From: Sinohyriopsis cumingii
Lineage: Eukaryota; Mollusca; Bivalvia; Unionida; Unionidae
Direction: 5' to 3'
Assembly (NCBI GenBank): GCA_028554795.2
Contig: CM068839.1
Coordinates: 12,675,220 to 12,739,219 of the forward strand
Length of the DNA stretch: 64,000 bases
Every line of letters begins with the position of its first letter. Position 1 is the first letter of the stretch. Below, piece after piece: positions 53,558 through 64,000 of this stretch. Both the position numbers and the translations under genes were made by a program. Below the pieces are notes generated by a model that saw only the letters and a program-made list of their open reading frames with translations, was not told the origin of the DNA and ran no database searches.

Positions 53558-54633
53558 TATGCTGTCACATAGTGTGATACAATTTTTGTCAGAATAACAC
53601 TGCATTATGTCACTGAATAACATTGACATAGCTCATATGCTGTCATCTGGAGTGTTACAGCTACTATCAGAATAACACTGCATTATGTCAATGAACAACA
53701 TTGACATAGCTTATATGCTGTCATCTAGAGTGTTACAGCTACTGTCAGAATAACACTGCATTATGTCACTGAACAACATTGACATAGCTCATATGCTGTC
53801 ATCTAGTGTGTTACAGCTACTGTCAGAATAACACTGGCATATGTCACTGAATAACACTGACATAATTCATGCCATTACCTAGTGTGATAGAGCTAATTTC
53901 AGAATAACACTGGCCTATGTCACTGGACAACATTGACATAGCTCATGCCATTACCTAGTGTGATAGAGTTACTATCAGAATAACAGTGGCTTATGATACT
54001 GAACAACACAGACATAAATCATGCCATTACCTAGTGTGATAGAGCTACTTTCTGAATAACACTGTCCTGTGTCACTGAACAACACTGACATAGATCATAT
54101 GCTGTCATCTAGTGTGTTACAACTACTTTCAGAATAACACTGCAGTATGTCACTGAACAACATCGACATAGCTCATATGCTGTTACCTAGAGTGTTACAA
54201 CTATTGTCAGAATAACTTTGGCCTATGACACTGAACAACACTGACATAAATCATGCCATTACCTAGTGTGATAGAGGTACTCTCAGAATAACACTGTCCT
54301 ATGACACTGAACAACACTGACATAAGTCGTGCCATTACCTAGTGTGATAGAGCTACTATCAGAATAACACTGGTCTATGTCACTGAACAACACTGACATA
54401 AATCATATGCTGTCATCTAGTGTATTACAACTACTTTCAGAATAACACTGCACTATGTCACTGAACAACATTGATATAGTTCATATGCTGTTACCTAGTG
54501 TATTACAACTACTGTCAGAATAACAGTGGCCTATGATACTGAACAACACTGACATAAATCATGCCATTACCTAGTGTGATAGATCTACTATCAGATTAAC
54601 ACTGGCCTATGTCACTGAACAACACTGACATTG
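53558..54633. repeat. About 77-bp satellite-like array, 14 copies
   Basis: Unit begins GAACAACATTGACATAGCTC and contains GTGTTACAGCTACTGTCAGA. Two subtypes alternate: one with CATATGCTGTCATCTAG and one with CATGCCATTACCTAG. Their alternation suggests amplification of higher-order dimers. Confidence 0.9.
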
Positions 54634-56159
54634 ATTACATGGGGTGCACTTCATTCATGCATAGGGCAAAGAACTAGATCAGTGCACTGTTATAATCTGA
54701 GTCAATCAAGTGTAAGTTCTAAAATTGAGAGAAGATGGCATCCTTCATATGGGAGCTTATTATTTCTCTCATTTTAATGGAGGATAATCATGCAATAAAA
54801 TGGAATGGAATACGAGTTTCTGTCGTTATCACAATCCCAGCTCTTTCTCAGTGACTTTACGTTTTCAAATAATATTTAGTGACAAGCTTCTCACTTAGTT
54901 TTTAGATAGGCTATGATAACAGCCATTGATTATTCTGCTGCATTTTGTTTTTTGGCAGTCTGATTATGAAGATAACAGCCACCATCCGATAAATCACCTG
55001 AAAAAACAAAAACATAATAAACAAAATAAAAAGTTTTACTGGGCAACACATCTTCCAAAGCTTTAAATTCTGTGAGCATGCAATAGTTTAAATCAGCATC
55101 ATTTGATTAAGATTCCAGTGTGTCCGTACGATAATACAAGTTATGCAGATAATGTGAGCATTTAGTTCCAACTAATTCAGTGATGGGTACCATATTTTAG
55201 AATTTGATTACACATACTTTTAAATGGTGATAATTCACCCTACTTAGATCATCATAATTCCATATAAGATTATTATTTACACACCCCAAAAAATACATAC
55301 AGCAAAAATCAATGTGAAAATGTGTGATAGCGTGCAAATTAGATTGAATGTCGTGCTTTGTTATGTCACATGGAAGTCCTCACATGTTGATCAAAACATT
55401 TTACTACCCTGTAATTTATTATGATAGACCAGCTGTGATAGACTTTACATCGTCTTTTCTTGGCCAAGTTTAGTACCTGGACACCATTGTAAAACACCAT
55501 AATGATCAGTAAGTTTCAGTTTTTTTATGAAGTTTTAGGTGCAGAGCATGTAACAATCAGGATTTTATAGATTTTAGTTAAAATATATTAGTAAAAATTT
55601 GTAACACAGCAATATTTCATTTAATTTTAGTAAATGCACTTACATAACTACTTGGTTTTTAAAAGTGGGAGGGGTTTGCAGTTTTATCAAAGAAGCATCA
55701 TTTTACGACTGGAAAAAAAGAAAGAAAAATGTGTATATTTGTTAAGAATGTCTGATTTTGAAGCAAATTGTTATGTTATTGTTTATATTTAATAGAATAG
55801 CTTAAACAAAGTAATGTTTTGTAATAAAAATATAACTCTAAACATTTGGCTACTACTGTCTACCATTGTCATGTTCACATATACTTTAATCTAGAGCACT
55901 GACCATATGGTATTTAAATTTTTAAGATAATAGGTCTGTATTTGCACAGTTATGAAGATGTAGCCTAACATGATCCATGGAGGAAAGAAAACTTTTGCAT
56001 TCTTAACATTTGTAAAAAAAACTGACACCAATATGCTCACTTCATTACACCCCATGTATCTATTGCTGAGAGTGCAGAAAGTCCTTATCGTGACCAATGT
56101 TATGTGGCACTTGATTTGATGGAATACTGGAAGATGTACATCGAATGCTAAATCAAGTA

Positions 56160-56335
56160 CATCCATACTCATCTTTGAAGGTCTTTGAGAGTTTGGGAAA
56201 AATGAGGTAGTATTTTCAAGGACTTGAAAGTTTGGAAAAATCGGGCAGATTACCCAGAGGTCTTTAAAAGTCTTTGAAATTTGAAATAAACCAAAAATTT
56301 AATTTCTTTCCATGATCACAAATAAAATTGCCCAA
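56160..56335. repeat. Dispersed repeat, copy 1
   Basis: AGTTTGGGAAAAATGAG, GGCAGATTACCCAGAGGTCT and AATTTAATTTCTTTCCAT match 61,930-62,045. The family is unknown. Confidence 0.7.
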
Positions 56336-56644
56336 GGTTGTTAGATTTGGATATATAGTCTGACTATACCAACCCGTTCGTTTGTACATATAAAAAAACA
56401 CTGATTTCAATAATGGAAACCTTTAATGTGATAAAAAGTGCAAGGAACTTAGTCAATTCATTCATTGATTTATAAATTCTAACCTGACTGTGAGTAGAGT
56501 GGCCTTAACACCGTCATAATCTCTGCGCGTTTCATGCTTAACTGAAGTTTTCATTATAATAGACGGACATGCTCGAGATACATTTTCAGTTCCTGGACAA
56601 GTCCATTATCAACAAAGGGGTGTGTGCATGACTACAGATGTACA

Positions 56645-56862
56645 TACATAAAGACACAAGGGAGCAGTCATTTTAGTTAGCAGTGTGCTTAAATCATGTA
56701 AAATTTCCAAAAGTACAATAGCCAAAGAAATATCATCCACATTACATTAATGTAGCATAGAGGTATGCCAAACATTCTCTCCATTGTGCATATTTTAAAT
56801 GCAAACTACTTCACCTTACATACGTCACTCTCTCAAAAGTACATATTAACTGGTGAGTGCCC
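56645..56862. repeat. 215-bp duplicated segment, copy 1
   Basis: GGAGCAGTCATTTTAGTTAG through CTCAAAAGTACATATTAACT is repeated with about 95% identity by eye at 57,408-57,622. Confidence 0.85.
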
Positions 56863-57407
56863 CAATATGGATGGGAGGCAGTGCCAATCCCAGTATTCCA
56901 GGGAAGATCACTCTTGTCTGACTCCCAAGTAGGTGAGCAGATGACTCCTAGCACTTTTGTTACTACAGTGGCGCTCTACAGTTTCACATTTTGCATAGGG
57001 TTGGAATTTTAAAGAAAAAGAATTTCCCCTGCTTTCCTCACTGGTTGTACTGGCTTTTTAAAAAAGACCTTGTATATCTTAGGTATAATTCAAAGAACCT
57101 TACATTCCCTTTAGTTTGGTGTATGATTGATGGGTGTACTTTGGGTTATAGAGTATACAGCTTGGCCTTACTTCAGATGTGCACCTTTCAAAAAAGTGCT
57201 AGCTCTACTTGGTCATTTTCACTTCCTGAACTTAAGAGGTAAATTGTATAAAAATGAGCCGATAACTTTTTTTTACATTTTATATATTTGGTAATTCATT
57301 CATTGCACTTTCAGAAGCTGGTATTGTCTAGTCTGGCAAAATTCATTTTCCTTATTTTAATAGCTGCTATGGATAGTGTACTTTAGACTAATTCAGGCTG
57401 ATTTTTT

Positions 57408-57622
57408 AGCACAAGGAAGCAGTCATTTTAGTTAGCAGTGTGCTTAGATCATGTAAAATTTCCAAAAGCACAATATCCAAAGGAATACCATCCACATTAC
57501 ATTAATGTAGCATAGAGGTATGCCAACATTCTCTCCATTGTGCATGTTTTAAATGCAAACAACTTCACCTTACATACGTCACTCTCTCAAAAGTACATAA
57601 TAACTGGTGAGTGCCGCCTAAA
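57408..57622. repeat. 215-bp duplicated segment, copy 2
   Basis: Second copy of 56,645-56,862, same orientation, directly followed by a DIRS right end (57,625-57,704). Confidence 0.85.
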
Positions 57623-57624
57623 TA

Positions 57625-57704
57625 CAAGTTTGGGAGGACTGGATATGTATGGATGTGGTTTTAATCCTAATGTATTATGATTGGGTAAGTATTTGTGAAG
57701 AAAC
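57625..57704 (+). mobile_element. DIRS right-end remnant
   Basis: ATCCTAATGTATTATGATTG plus GGTAAGTATTTGTGAAGAAAC matches the right end of the intron 5 DIRS element. It is a solitary fossil end. Confidence 0.65.
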
Positions 57705-58139
57705 ATTTTACTACAGAACTGATATTTCAAAGATACTCTTTTATTCTCAGTGGAGGTGTTGATAAAAAAGTGTTACAAATGTTGTGGCTTTTTAATTTTT
57801 AAATAAACATTTTTGTTTCTGTGTATATAATACCACTTTTTCCTATGGTTTGTGTCATTTTTTAAAATTAAACTTATTTATTTGATGTCAGTAGTACAAG
57901 AAATTTGCATGACTTTATGTCAAAATTTTCTTTTATCGACTGGTTACAACGTCAGTTGCCTCATCGGGTGGAGAAAATAGTGATCCAGTGGGAAACCACC
58001 AATCTTTGATGGGCAGCAACTATCCCCCATATGCAAAGGTTCCAACTTCAATCCCTTGACTGCAGAGTTAATGTGTTGTCACTAGGTTACGTGATTCTAG
58101 GCTGTGGTGATAATCATAAAGAATTTCATTTCTTTTCAG

Positions 58140-58287
58140 ATGATCTGATCAGCTACACTGCAATCACATGGCTAAATGAGTTTGTTCTGCGAGCTAACAG
58201 GGCCATGTTACCATTTGTATCTGGAGTTCTTAATGCCATCCTGCCCAATCTCACTACAAATGACATAGAAACAAAGACAAAAAGGAG
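58140..58287 (+). CDS. VAC14: VAC14 exon 8
   Basis: Encodes the end of Asp and 48 residues, DLISYTAITWLNEFVLRANR to NDIETKTKR, plus two bases (human [38 protein letters not shown]). Acceptor TTTTCAG, donor GGAG|GTACA. It is flanked by old DIRS ends on both sides. Phase 2. Confidence 0.95.
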
Positions 58288-58405
58288 GTACAGTGGATAG
58301 CCTCCATCCATAGTTTAGTCTTACTGATGCTTGGACCTTTTAAATGAATGCAATTTATATTGAGATATTGATTCTGTATTGTAGATTTTTAGAAATTTTA
58401 CCCAT

Positions 58406-58600
58406 TCTACTTCAAATACGCCACCCAATCATAATACATAAAGTTAAGGAGTGCATCCACTATCCTGCAAATCCAGTCCTCGTGAACTAAAAAGATGTTA
58501 TAACTCTCTTCTGATAAAAGTTCATCTGCTTACTTAACTAGAAAGTCAGATGAGTAGTCTCCTCTGGGATATAGGTCTTGTTGCTAAAAACCACATAGTC
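58406..58600 (+). mobile_element. DIRS left-end remnant
   Basis: CTACTTCAAATACGCCACCC, AATCCAGTCCTCGTG and TAAAAAGATG match the first 180 bp of the intron 5 DIRS element. It is an old fossil. Confidence 0.6.
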
Positions 58601-58916
58601 ATCAGTTACTGCTTGCTTGTGCCAGTGTGCATGCTTTTTATGAAAGACTACAAAGTTTGCTTCTTGAGCCTTTCCATTGTTGGAGCCAATTCTTCAGGGA
58701 AGTATACTCCATCTATTTTCTGCCTTTCTCATTCTCTACTTCCAGTCACATCAACCTCATTTGTATACTTCATGGTGCAATTATTCCCTTACAAACTAAT
58801 TCCATTATTGTCCAGTTTTCCTTGCTTATCTGGTCAGTAATTAGTCCTTTATTCATATTTTGGTACCTATACATTCCAGGAGATTTCATTAATTGTCCTG
58901 AATGATTACATTGGTA

Positions 58917-60611
58917 CAGTGTGACTCCACTACAGCACTCTCCATTACAACATGAATTGGGATATATGATTGTGGCATGGCTCCCAAAATTTTGCTTTCA
59001 TGTATTTTTGTTGTACATGATAAAATATTTTTTCTGCTTTAAAAGTACAAAATATAATGATTAAAAAGTTTAGAATTATTTTGGGGAAGAGATCGTGTAT
59101 GAATTCCAATATAAGATAATCATGTTACGACTTCTGAAATTTTGTATACATGTATTTTTCTTGTACAAGAAAAAATGTTTTTTTATGTTTAAAAGTATGA
59201 AAACTATCGTGTATCAAATTTATTCAGGGATTGTGCTGGGTTTCACCAATTTTGCAAATTGCAATTTTTTTCCATATTGGCGATAAAATATACCATCTAG
59301 CAACTTTTTTGTGACAACATTATTGGCTGATTAAACTTGTATATACAGTCTTTGGTTTGGAGTGGAGAAATTCAAATGCACCATGAAAGGAAGCAAAAAA
59401 CCTGGATATAAAATGCACTGTAATCTATCTATTGTTACCTGAAATAAACCCTTTGTTCATATTGACAAACCATCTTAGCAGTGCATTGTTATATCATAAT
59501 CCGCCTATGCTGGCATCTGGCCTGAGTACTGTATGTTGTCACTCAAATAGTCAAGCTAGCAGACCAGCTACAATCGACCAACCTTTGAAGTCAAGAACAG
59601 AAACCAATACAATCAACCAATTGGTAGCTAATGTTTTTAAAAATATACCTAGAAAAAGTTGTTTTGCTGAAACTTCAAAGAAAACTGATTATCTTTGAAG
59701 TAGCGATCATTCTGTATAAATTCTAAGAAAATGAGGGGAAAAACCAGTCTCAATTAATGTTCTGCAATTATTTGATGTTTGGCATTTGTTTGGTCCTCCA
59801 AATGCACCCTTCGACAAAGAATACCAACTACAATCTTCATTCAAAATAAAGCACCTTTCATCAGAGGAAGTCAGCACCAAACTTAAATTAAATGCAATTC
59901 ATTCTGATGGATTACTGCATTTTCCAAGGTGACTGGAAGATGTCTATTTTGTCCAGAAAATTTCCTTTTTGCAGGAAAAATGTTTATGCCTACAATTGCC
60001 ATCAGTGGCAGCATAAAACACAAATTAAATTTCCTATCTTTTGAAACTCTATATATCTGGCCATCAAGTTACTTTTTAATTTGTTCACATGTTTTAATTT
60101 CCCTATGAATAGCCTCATCACCTGGGTACCTCAACAAGATGACCAATTTAAGTACATGTAGGATGTAAACATCTATAGCCACTTGCTACAGGTGACAATG
60201 TGGTAGTGAATTGTTTAGTGACACATGTTTGTTTACAATGGGATATAGATCAAATGAGGACTGTCATTTTATATATATGTTATTTGCATTTTCTAACAAT
60301 ACATGAATTTTATAGCATGTGATCTGAACTTGAATTCATGGAATTTTTTATATACATGTGCAGTACTTAACGCATTATGGACTGTACTACACAAATGTAA
60401 GTTGTCAATATATAAGTGTATTTCTGACTAGTTTTGACTTATTATCATGAATGTTTGCACCCACTTTTATTATCCCCACCCAGGCCATCTTTTTTTAGAT
60501 ACATATATCATTTTCTTCAGCTAACTGATTTTGTTGATTATAACATGATTCAGTCTCTAACATGATCAGTTATATGGACCCAAACCACCATGTTATAGTG
60601 GGGTCACACTG
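58917..60611. mobile_element. pogo/Tigger-like DNA transposon, non-coding copy 2
   Basis: TA|CAGTGTGACTCCACTACAGC at the left and GTTATAGTGGGGTCACACTG|TA at the right are imperfect inverted repeats with TA flanks. An internal repeat of about 175 bp (CATGTATTTTTGTTGTACA at 58,999 and CATGTATTTTTCTTGTACA at 59,149) is present. No transposase frame remains. Confidence 0.65.
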
Positions 60612-61254
60612 TATTATCATGCCCTTGCACAGATACTTTACAAGACTGATTTTCACCTGTGAACGCCTTTACTTTGCTCTAATTACAGTGCCAGGTAATG
60701 TGGGCAGAGTTGAATGCAGGGATAGCATGTGGTTCAAACTTGCAGACAATATTCAGCCCTGTTGCAATTTGGAACATAAAATCAACATTTGTCCTGAATG
60801 GATAGAAGATATCATTTCCACCAAGCAAATTTTTTGGGCCAGTGAGAGAGTAGAGAAAAGATGGTTAGAAATTCAGATACCATTAGTGTCTCCACTGATG
60901 CTGCCTCTATAAACAACTTTCTCTTGGCTGTGACTGAAGGCAGGAAATTTACCAGTGAAGAAGAAAACTTCTATATCTGGCACTCTCATCACAGGCATCT
61001 CACACAATCCCAGTCCCTCTTTCACCTGTAGCCAGACCTTAAAGCTCTATGGAACCGGTACCTGTATGGTACAGAAGCCTAACTGGACCACATGTGAGTC
61101 TTCCTGGCAGCTGTTATGGTGATCTTTCATGGGATAGCCAGTATCTGACTTCATCCCCCTAACACACATGGCACCATATGGCTTATACTGCTTTGGATAA
61201 GTTTGGTATCCACAAATTGCAGTACTATTTTAAAGCATCTTGCCAGAGATAGCC

Positions 61255-61805
61255 AGTAACAGCCTGGAACAGCTAAAGACTCTAACCAGCCCTGGAACAG
61301 CTAAAGATTCTAACCAGCCCTGGAACAGCTAAAGACTCTAACCAGCCCTGGAACAGCTAAAGACTCAAACCAGCCCTGGAACAGCTAAAGTCTCTAACCA
61401 GCCCTGGAACAGCAAAAGACTCTAAACAGCCCTGGAACAGCTAAAGACTCTAAACAGCCCTGGAACGGCAAAAGACTCAAACCAGCCCTGGAACAGCTAA
61501 AGGCTCAAACCAGCCCTGGAACAGCTAAAGACTCTGACCAGCTCTGGAACAGCTAAAGACTCTAACCAGCCCTGGAACAGCTAAAGACTCAAACCAGCCT
61601 CGGAACAGCTATTAAAAGACTATAACCAGCCCTGGAACAGCTAAAGACTGACCAGCCCCTGGAACAGCTATTGACTCTAACCAGCCCTGGAACAGCTAAA
61701 TACTCTAACCAGCCCTGGAACAGCTAAAGACTCAAATCTGCCCTGGAACAGCTAACGACTCAAACCAGCCCTGGAACAGCTATCTAACCAGCCTTGGAAC
61801 AGCTC
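61255..61805. repeat. 28-bp minisatellite, about 19 copies
   Basis: Unit CCCTGGAACAGCTAAAGACT plus CTAACCAG, with small variants. Confidence 0.95.
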
Positions 61806-61914
61806 AACTTCAGTAACATTGCAGCTTTTCCAGAAGACTTATATTTCATGATCCAGGTACACTGATCATAGTTCCAAGTATATTGAGTCATGATTTCTAT
61901 TAATAGATTATGCC

Positions 61915-62305
61915 CAAAACCCAGGATTCTTATGGTCTTTAAATGTCTTTTACAGTTTGGGAAAAATGAGCAGATTACCCTGAGGTTTGTAAAAGTCTTT
62001 GAAAAATGAAATATACCCAATCATTTTAATTTCTTTCCATAGTCAGAAGAAAAAAAATCCAACGTTGTTTGATTTAGATGTTGTCAAGTTTTCCTGGTTT
62101 CTTTCTTTTGATTAATTACAGTTTGAATTTCATCATTAAACAGTATTGTAGTATTTTGCATTCATTGTTTTCTCATATAACATAACTTGTATACAAAATG
62201 TTAGTGAAAATAGGTCTTGGAAATTTATGCTTGTGGTCCTTGAAAGTTTGGGAAAAGTCTTTGAATTTATCATTCAGAATTCTGTATGCACCCTGAAACC
62301 TGAAA
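61915..62305. repeat. Dispersed repeat, copy 2
   Basis: Contains GTTTGGGAAAAATGAGCAG, ATTACCCTGAGGT and AATTTCTTTCCATAGTC as at 56,160-56,335, and extends further with CCTTGAAAGTTTGGGAAAAG at 62,238-62,257. Confidence 0.65.
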
Positions 62306-62469
62306 TACCTGTAATAGCTTCAGCTCTGCCCTGGAGACATAGCCTGCCTGTCAGTATACTCTATACTGGCCAAGAATGATGGAGGATGCTCTGACCAAAC
62401 TCCAGGAAATAACCATATTCGAATAAGGAAAGTCTTACATTCTCCTACACAGCTCCACTCAAAATACCT

Positions 62470-63735
62470 CTTTAGCACCCTCATTGCAACCATCACAGGA
62501 GGAATCCATATATCCCCATTCATCCAACAACATCAGAGTCATCGTTCATTGACCCAGGATGGCAAGAGAAGACTCGGCTCTCCATGTATCAATTGAGGAA
62601 GTGTTCCCACTTCTCCAGCTGGAATTCTGCCCAACACTCCCACATCCCAGAGTCCTGCGATTTGTCCTGATTGCTCCCCTAAACTGGGAGAAATCATGAC
62701 TTTCTGAATCTAGTAGCAGAGATTCCCAGGAGAATTTTGCTCTCTCACCTGCTTAAACAACCGGGAATGCAGGTGCATGCATGCTTCACATCAAGCAAGC
62801 CCTTAGAAAGAAACTCTTTTCAATATAATAGGTTGACAGGATCACTCAGGCTGGAAGTCCATTAACTTGGAAAGTGTAGAGCTTTTTCAGTGGTTCTAGC
62901 AAAACCACTTCAGTCCATTAAAAGCCATCGTACCACATATAGCTACTTTCCAAGACAATGTACAAAATCAAGGACCTCTTTGTGCTTTTGGTCAACTTCA
63001 TTTTCTCCAGACATAAAGCTCTGACCCATTGTTTGAAATGTTGGCTTCAATGAATTCTAATGTGGCTAAACAAGAAACAGTTTGAGCCTCTGTCCAGCAG
63101 CTCATTGACTTGCTTCTCATAGATGGCCAGCTTTCTAGTTGATCTGGCTACATCATGCAGAATAATCAAGCTCCATGCCATATCAGTTGACCTTAATTCT
63201 GTCACGATGGTTTGGTTTCACTCATGATTGCCAAAGCTTTCAGTGACATGAACATGCTATACTGCATCTTAAAACCACTTTCAAACTTTTGGACCCTTCA
63301 TCCCAAGAGTGTCTACAGGATTCTGTCAGGGCTCTGAAGTGGTACGCCAGGTACTTTGAGAAAATTCAGTGGAGGAAGATCACTTGCATGTTTTGGCACA
63401 CTATATCAGAGTGAATTCCTTGAGTTTTGTGTTTGCATAAAATGTGACCCACATTTATATATGCCAAGGCCCAACTTTAGTCAATATTATTTTCATAATG
63501 AAGCCACTTCATATACTTTAAGAGACTAAAGTCTGGGCAGACAACAGGGTAAGGGGATGTAACTGTCATGCTCTTTCCTATCCTTCTGACATATTCTGAT
63601 CAGATAGCATATTTGATGAAGAACCAATTTTTCAAATGCAGGTTATTTTTTGTGTGATAATATTTACCCAGTCAGTATGTTAGCAAACCTTCCCAAGCCC
63701 TCCACGCAGTTATGTCCCTGTATAATTTTATTCAG
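62470..63735 (+). mobile_element. DIRS-like remnant (recombinase to internal complementary region)
   Basis: TGATTGCTCCCCTAAACTGG with AGATTCCCAGGAGAATT matches 46,830-46,905 of the intact copy; 63,020-63,200 matches its recombinase; 63,585-63,735 (TTTACCCAGTCAG, AACCTTCCCAAGCCCTCCAC) matches its internal complementary region. It is strongly diverged and therefore old. Confidence 0.75.
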
Positions 63736-64000
63736 ACCAAAACATTTGAATATTTATCTTTATTATCATTTACTTATGAAGAGGGGTTAAACTAATTCAG
63801 TTTTTATCGAGTAGAGTGTTTCTTTTGATATTAAAATAAATAAAGGATATTTTCTTTTCCTATGTAAATAAGATAAATTTCATTGTGTGGTACTAAAAAA
63901 AACCATGATATTTAATGAGTGATGTGGCCATGAGTTAAAATTAAGGGTCCAACAATATGCCCCACACTGTATTGTCACATACCAAACCCATATTGCAATA

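Larger units (their letters stand above)
52391..58139 (+). other. VAC14 intron 7 (5.7 kb)
   Basis: Holds a three-copy repeat (AATGATCCTTCTGTGGAAAC, 52,721-52,850), the 78-bp array, a dispersed repeat (56,160-56,335), a 215-bp duplicated segment and a DIRS end. 54,640-56,150 is gene-free with no repeat I can name. Confidence 0.7.
26595..64000 (+). other. VAC14: VAC14 gene, 5' part (continues past the window)
   Basis: Eight coding exons give about 319 residues closely similar to the N-terminal 40% of human VAC14 (782 residues), starting [10 protein letters not shown] with [19 protein letters not shown]14 is a HEAT-repeat scaffold that assembles the lipid kinase PIKfyve and the phosphatase FIG4 on endosomes and lysosomes and so controls PI(3,5)P2. 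All exon joins keep the frame and all acceptors are AG. Donors are GT except after exon 3 (GC). Introns are 1.3-8.5 kb and full of transposons and tandem repeats; intron 5 holds a whole DIRS element. No break is seen in the coding exons, so the gene looks functional. The next expected segment (SIKEVANVCNQ in human) is not found before 64,000. Confidence 0.95.
58288..64000 (+). other. VAC14 intron 8 (left part)
   Basis: Intron 8 is open-ended. It contains DIRS remnants, a pogo-like element, a 28-bp minisatellite and a dispersed repeat. 60,650-61,220 has a 117-residue frame (60,562-60,912) I do not recognise; 63,740-64,000 shows nothing. No further VAC14 exon was found. Confidence 0.7.

Noticed and set aside
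58550-58905. 96-residue frame near exon 8 as an alternative exon
   Set aside because: No similarity to VAC14, starts in a DIRS remnant, and lacks suitable splice sites.

Overview
The window is nuclear DNA of a marine invertebrate, most likely a mollusc. The evidence is an intron-rich animal gene, Polinton (Maverick) elements, a DIRS retrotransposon, a tRNA-derived SINE with a mollusc-type 3' domain, and many minisatellites in AT-rich introns. The species cannot be named from the sequence.

Positions 1-23,524 are a nest of Polinton fossils. Polinton A runs from before the window to 9,842. It carries a basic core-like protein, a pX-like protein, a chromodomain integrase, a small membrane protein, penton-like, pVI-like and major capsid parts, and an adenain-like protease. 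Three tandem short-gene cassettes follow, and A ends in a terminal repeat. Its right end lies one base from the 3' end of the polymerase gene of Polinton B (9,843-16,119 plus 23,311-23,336), so A appears to be inserted in B. B carries protein-primed DNA polymerase B, an unknown partner gene, a zinc-knuckle gene and a divergent pair of short genes. Polinton C (16,120-23,310), a short gene-poor derivative with long inverted repeats, sits inside B's right terminal repeat, flanked by a perfect 6-bp duplication TCCCTA. A fourth terminus, D, ends at 23,524. No packaging ATPase is visible.

The most striking signal is in A and B. Five short genes end in a sequence that looks like the replication-dependent histone mRNA 3' end: a 6-bp stem with a 4-base loop, an ACCCA-like cleavage context, and a purine-rich element 13-14 bases after the stem. 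Other Polinton genes have AATAAA instead. Two of the stem-loop genes in B diverge from a shared promoter with TATA, CCAAT and CRE motifs, as in histone gene pairs. These elements may have borrowed the host's S-phase, poly(A)-independent 3' processing.

From 26,595 to the right edge lies the 5' part of a host VAC14 gene, the scaffold of the PIKfyve-FIG4 complex that makes and turns over PI(3,5)P2 on endolysosomes. Eight coding exons (about 319 residues, HEAT-repeat region) are recognisable with splice sites, including one GC-AG intron. The upstream region has two TCACGTGA boxes and a YY1-like site. The introns hold a nearly full-length DIRS element (42,630-48,392), at least four older DIRS remnants, two pogo-like DNA transposons, an L2/CR1-like LINE tail, SINEs, a foldback repeat and at least nine tandem arrays.
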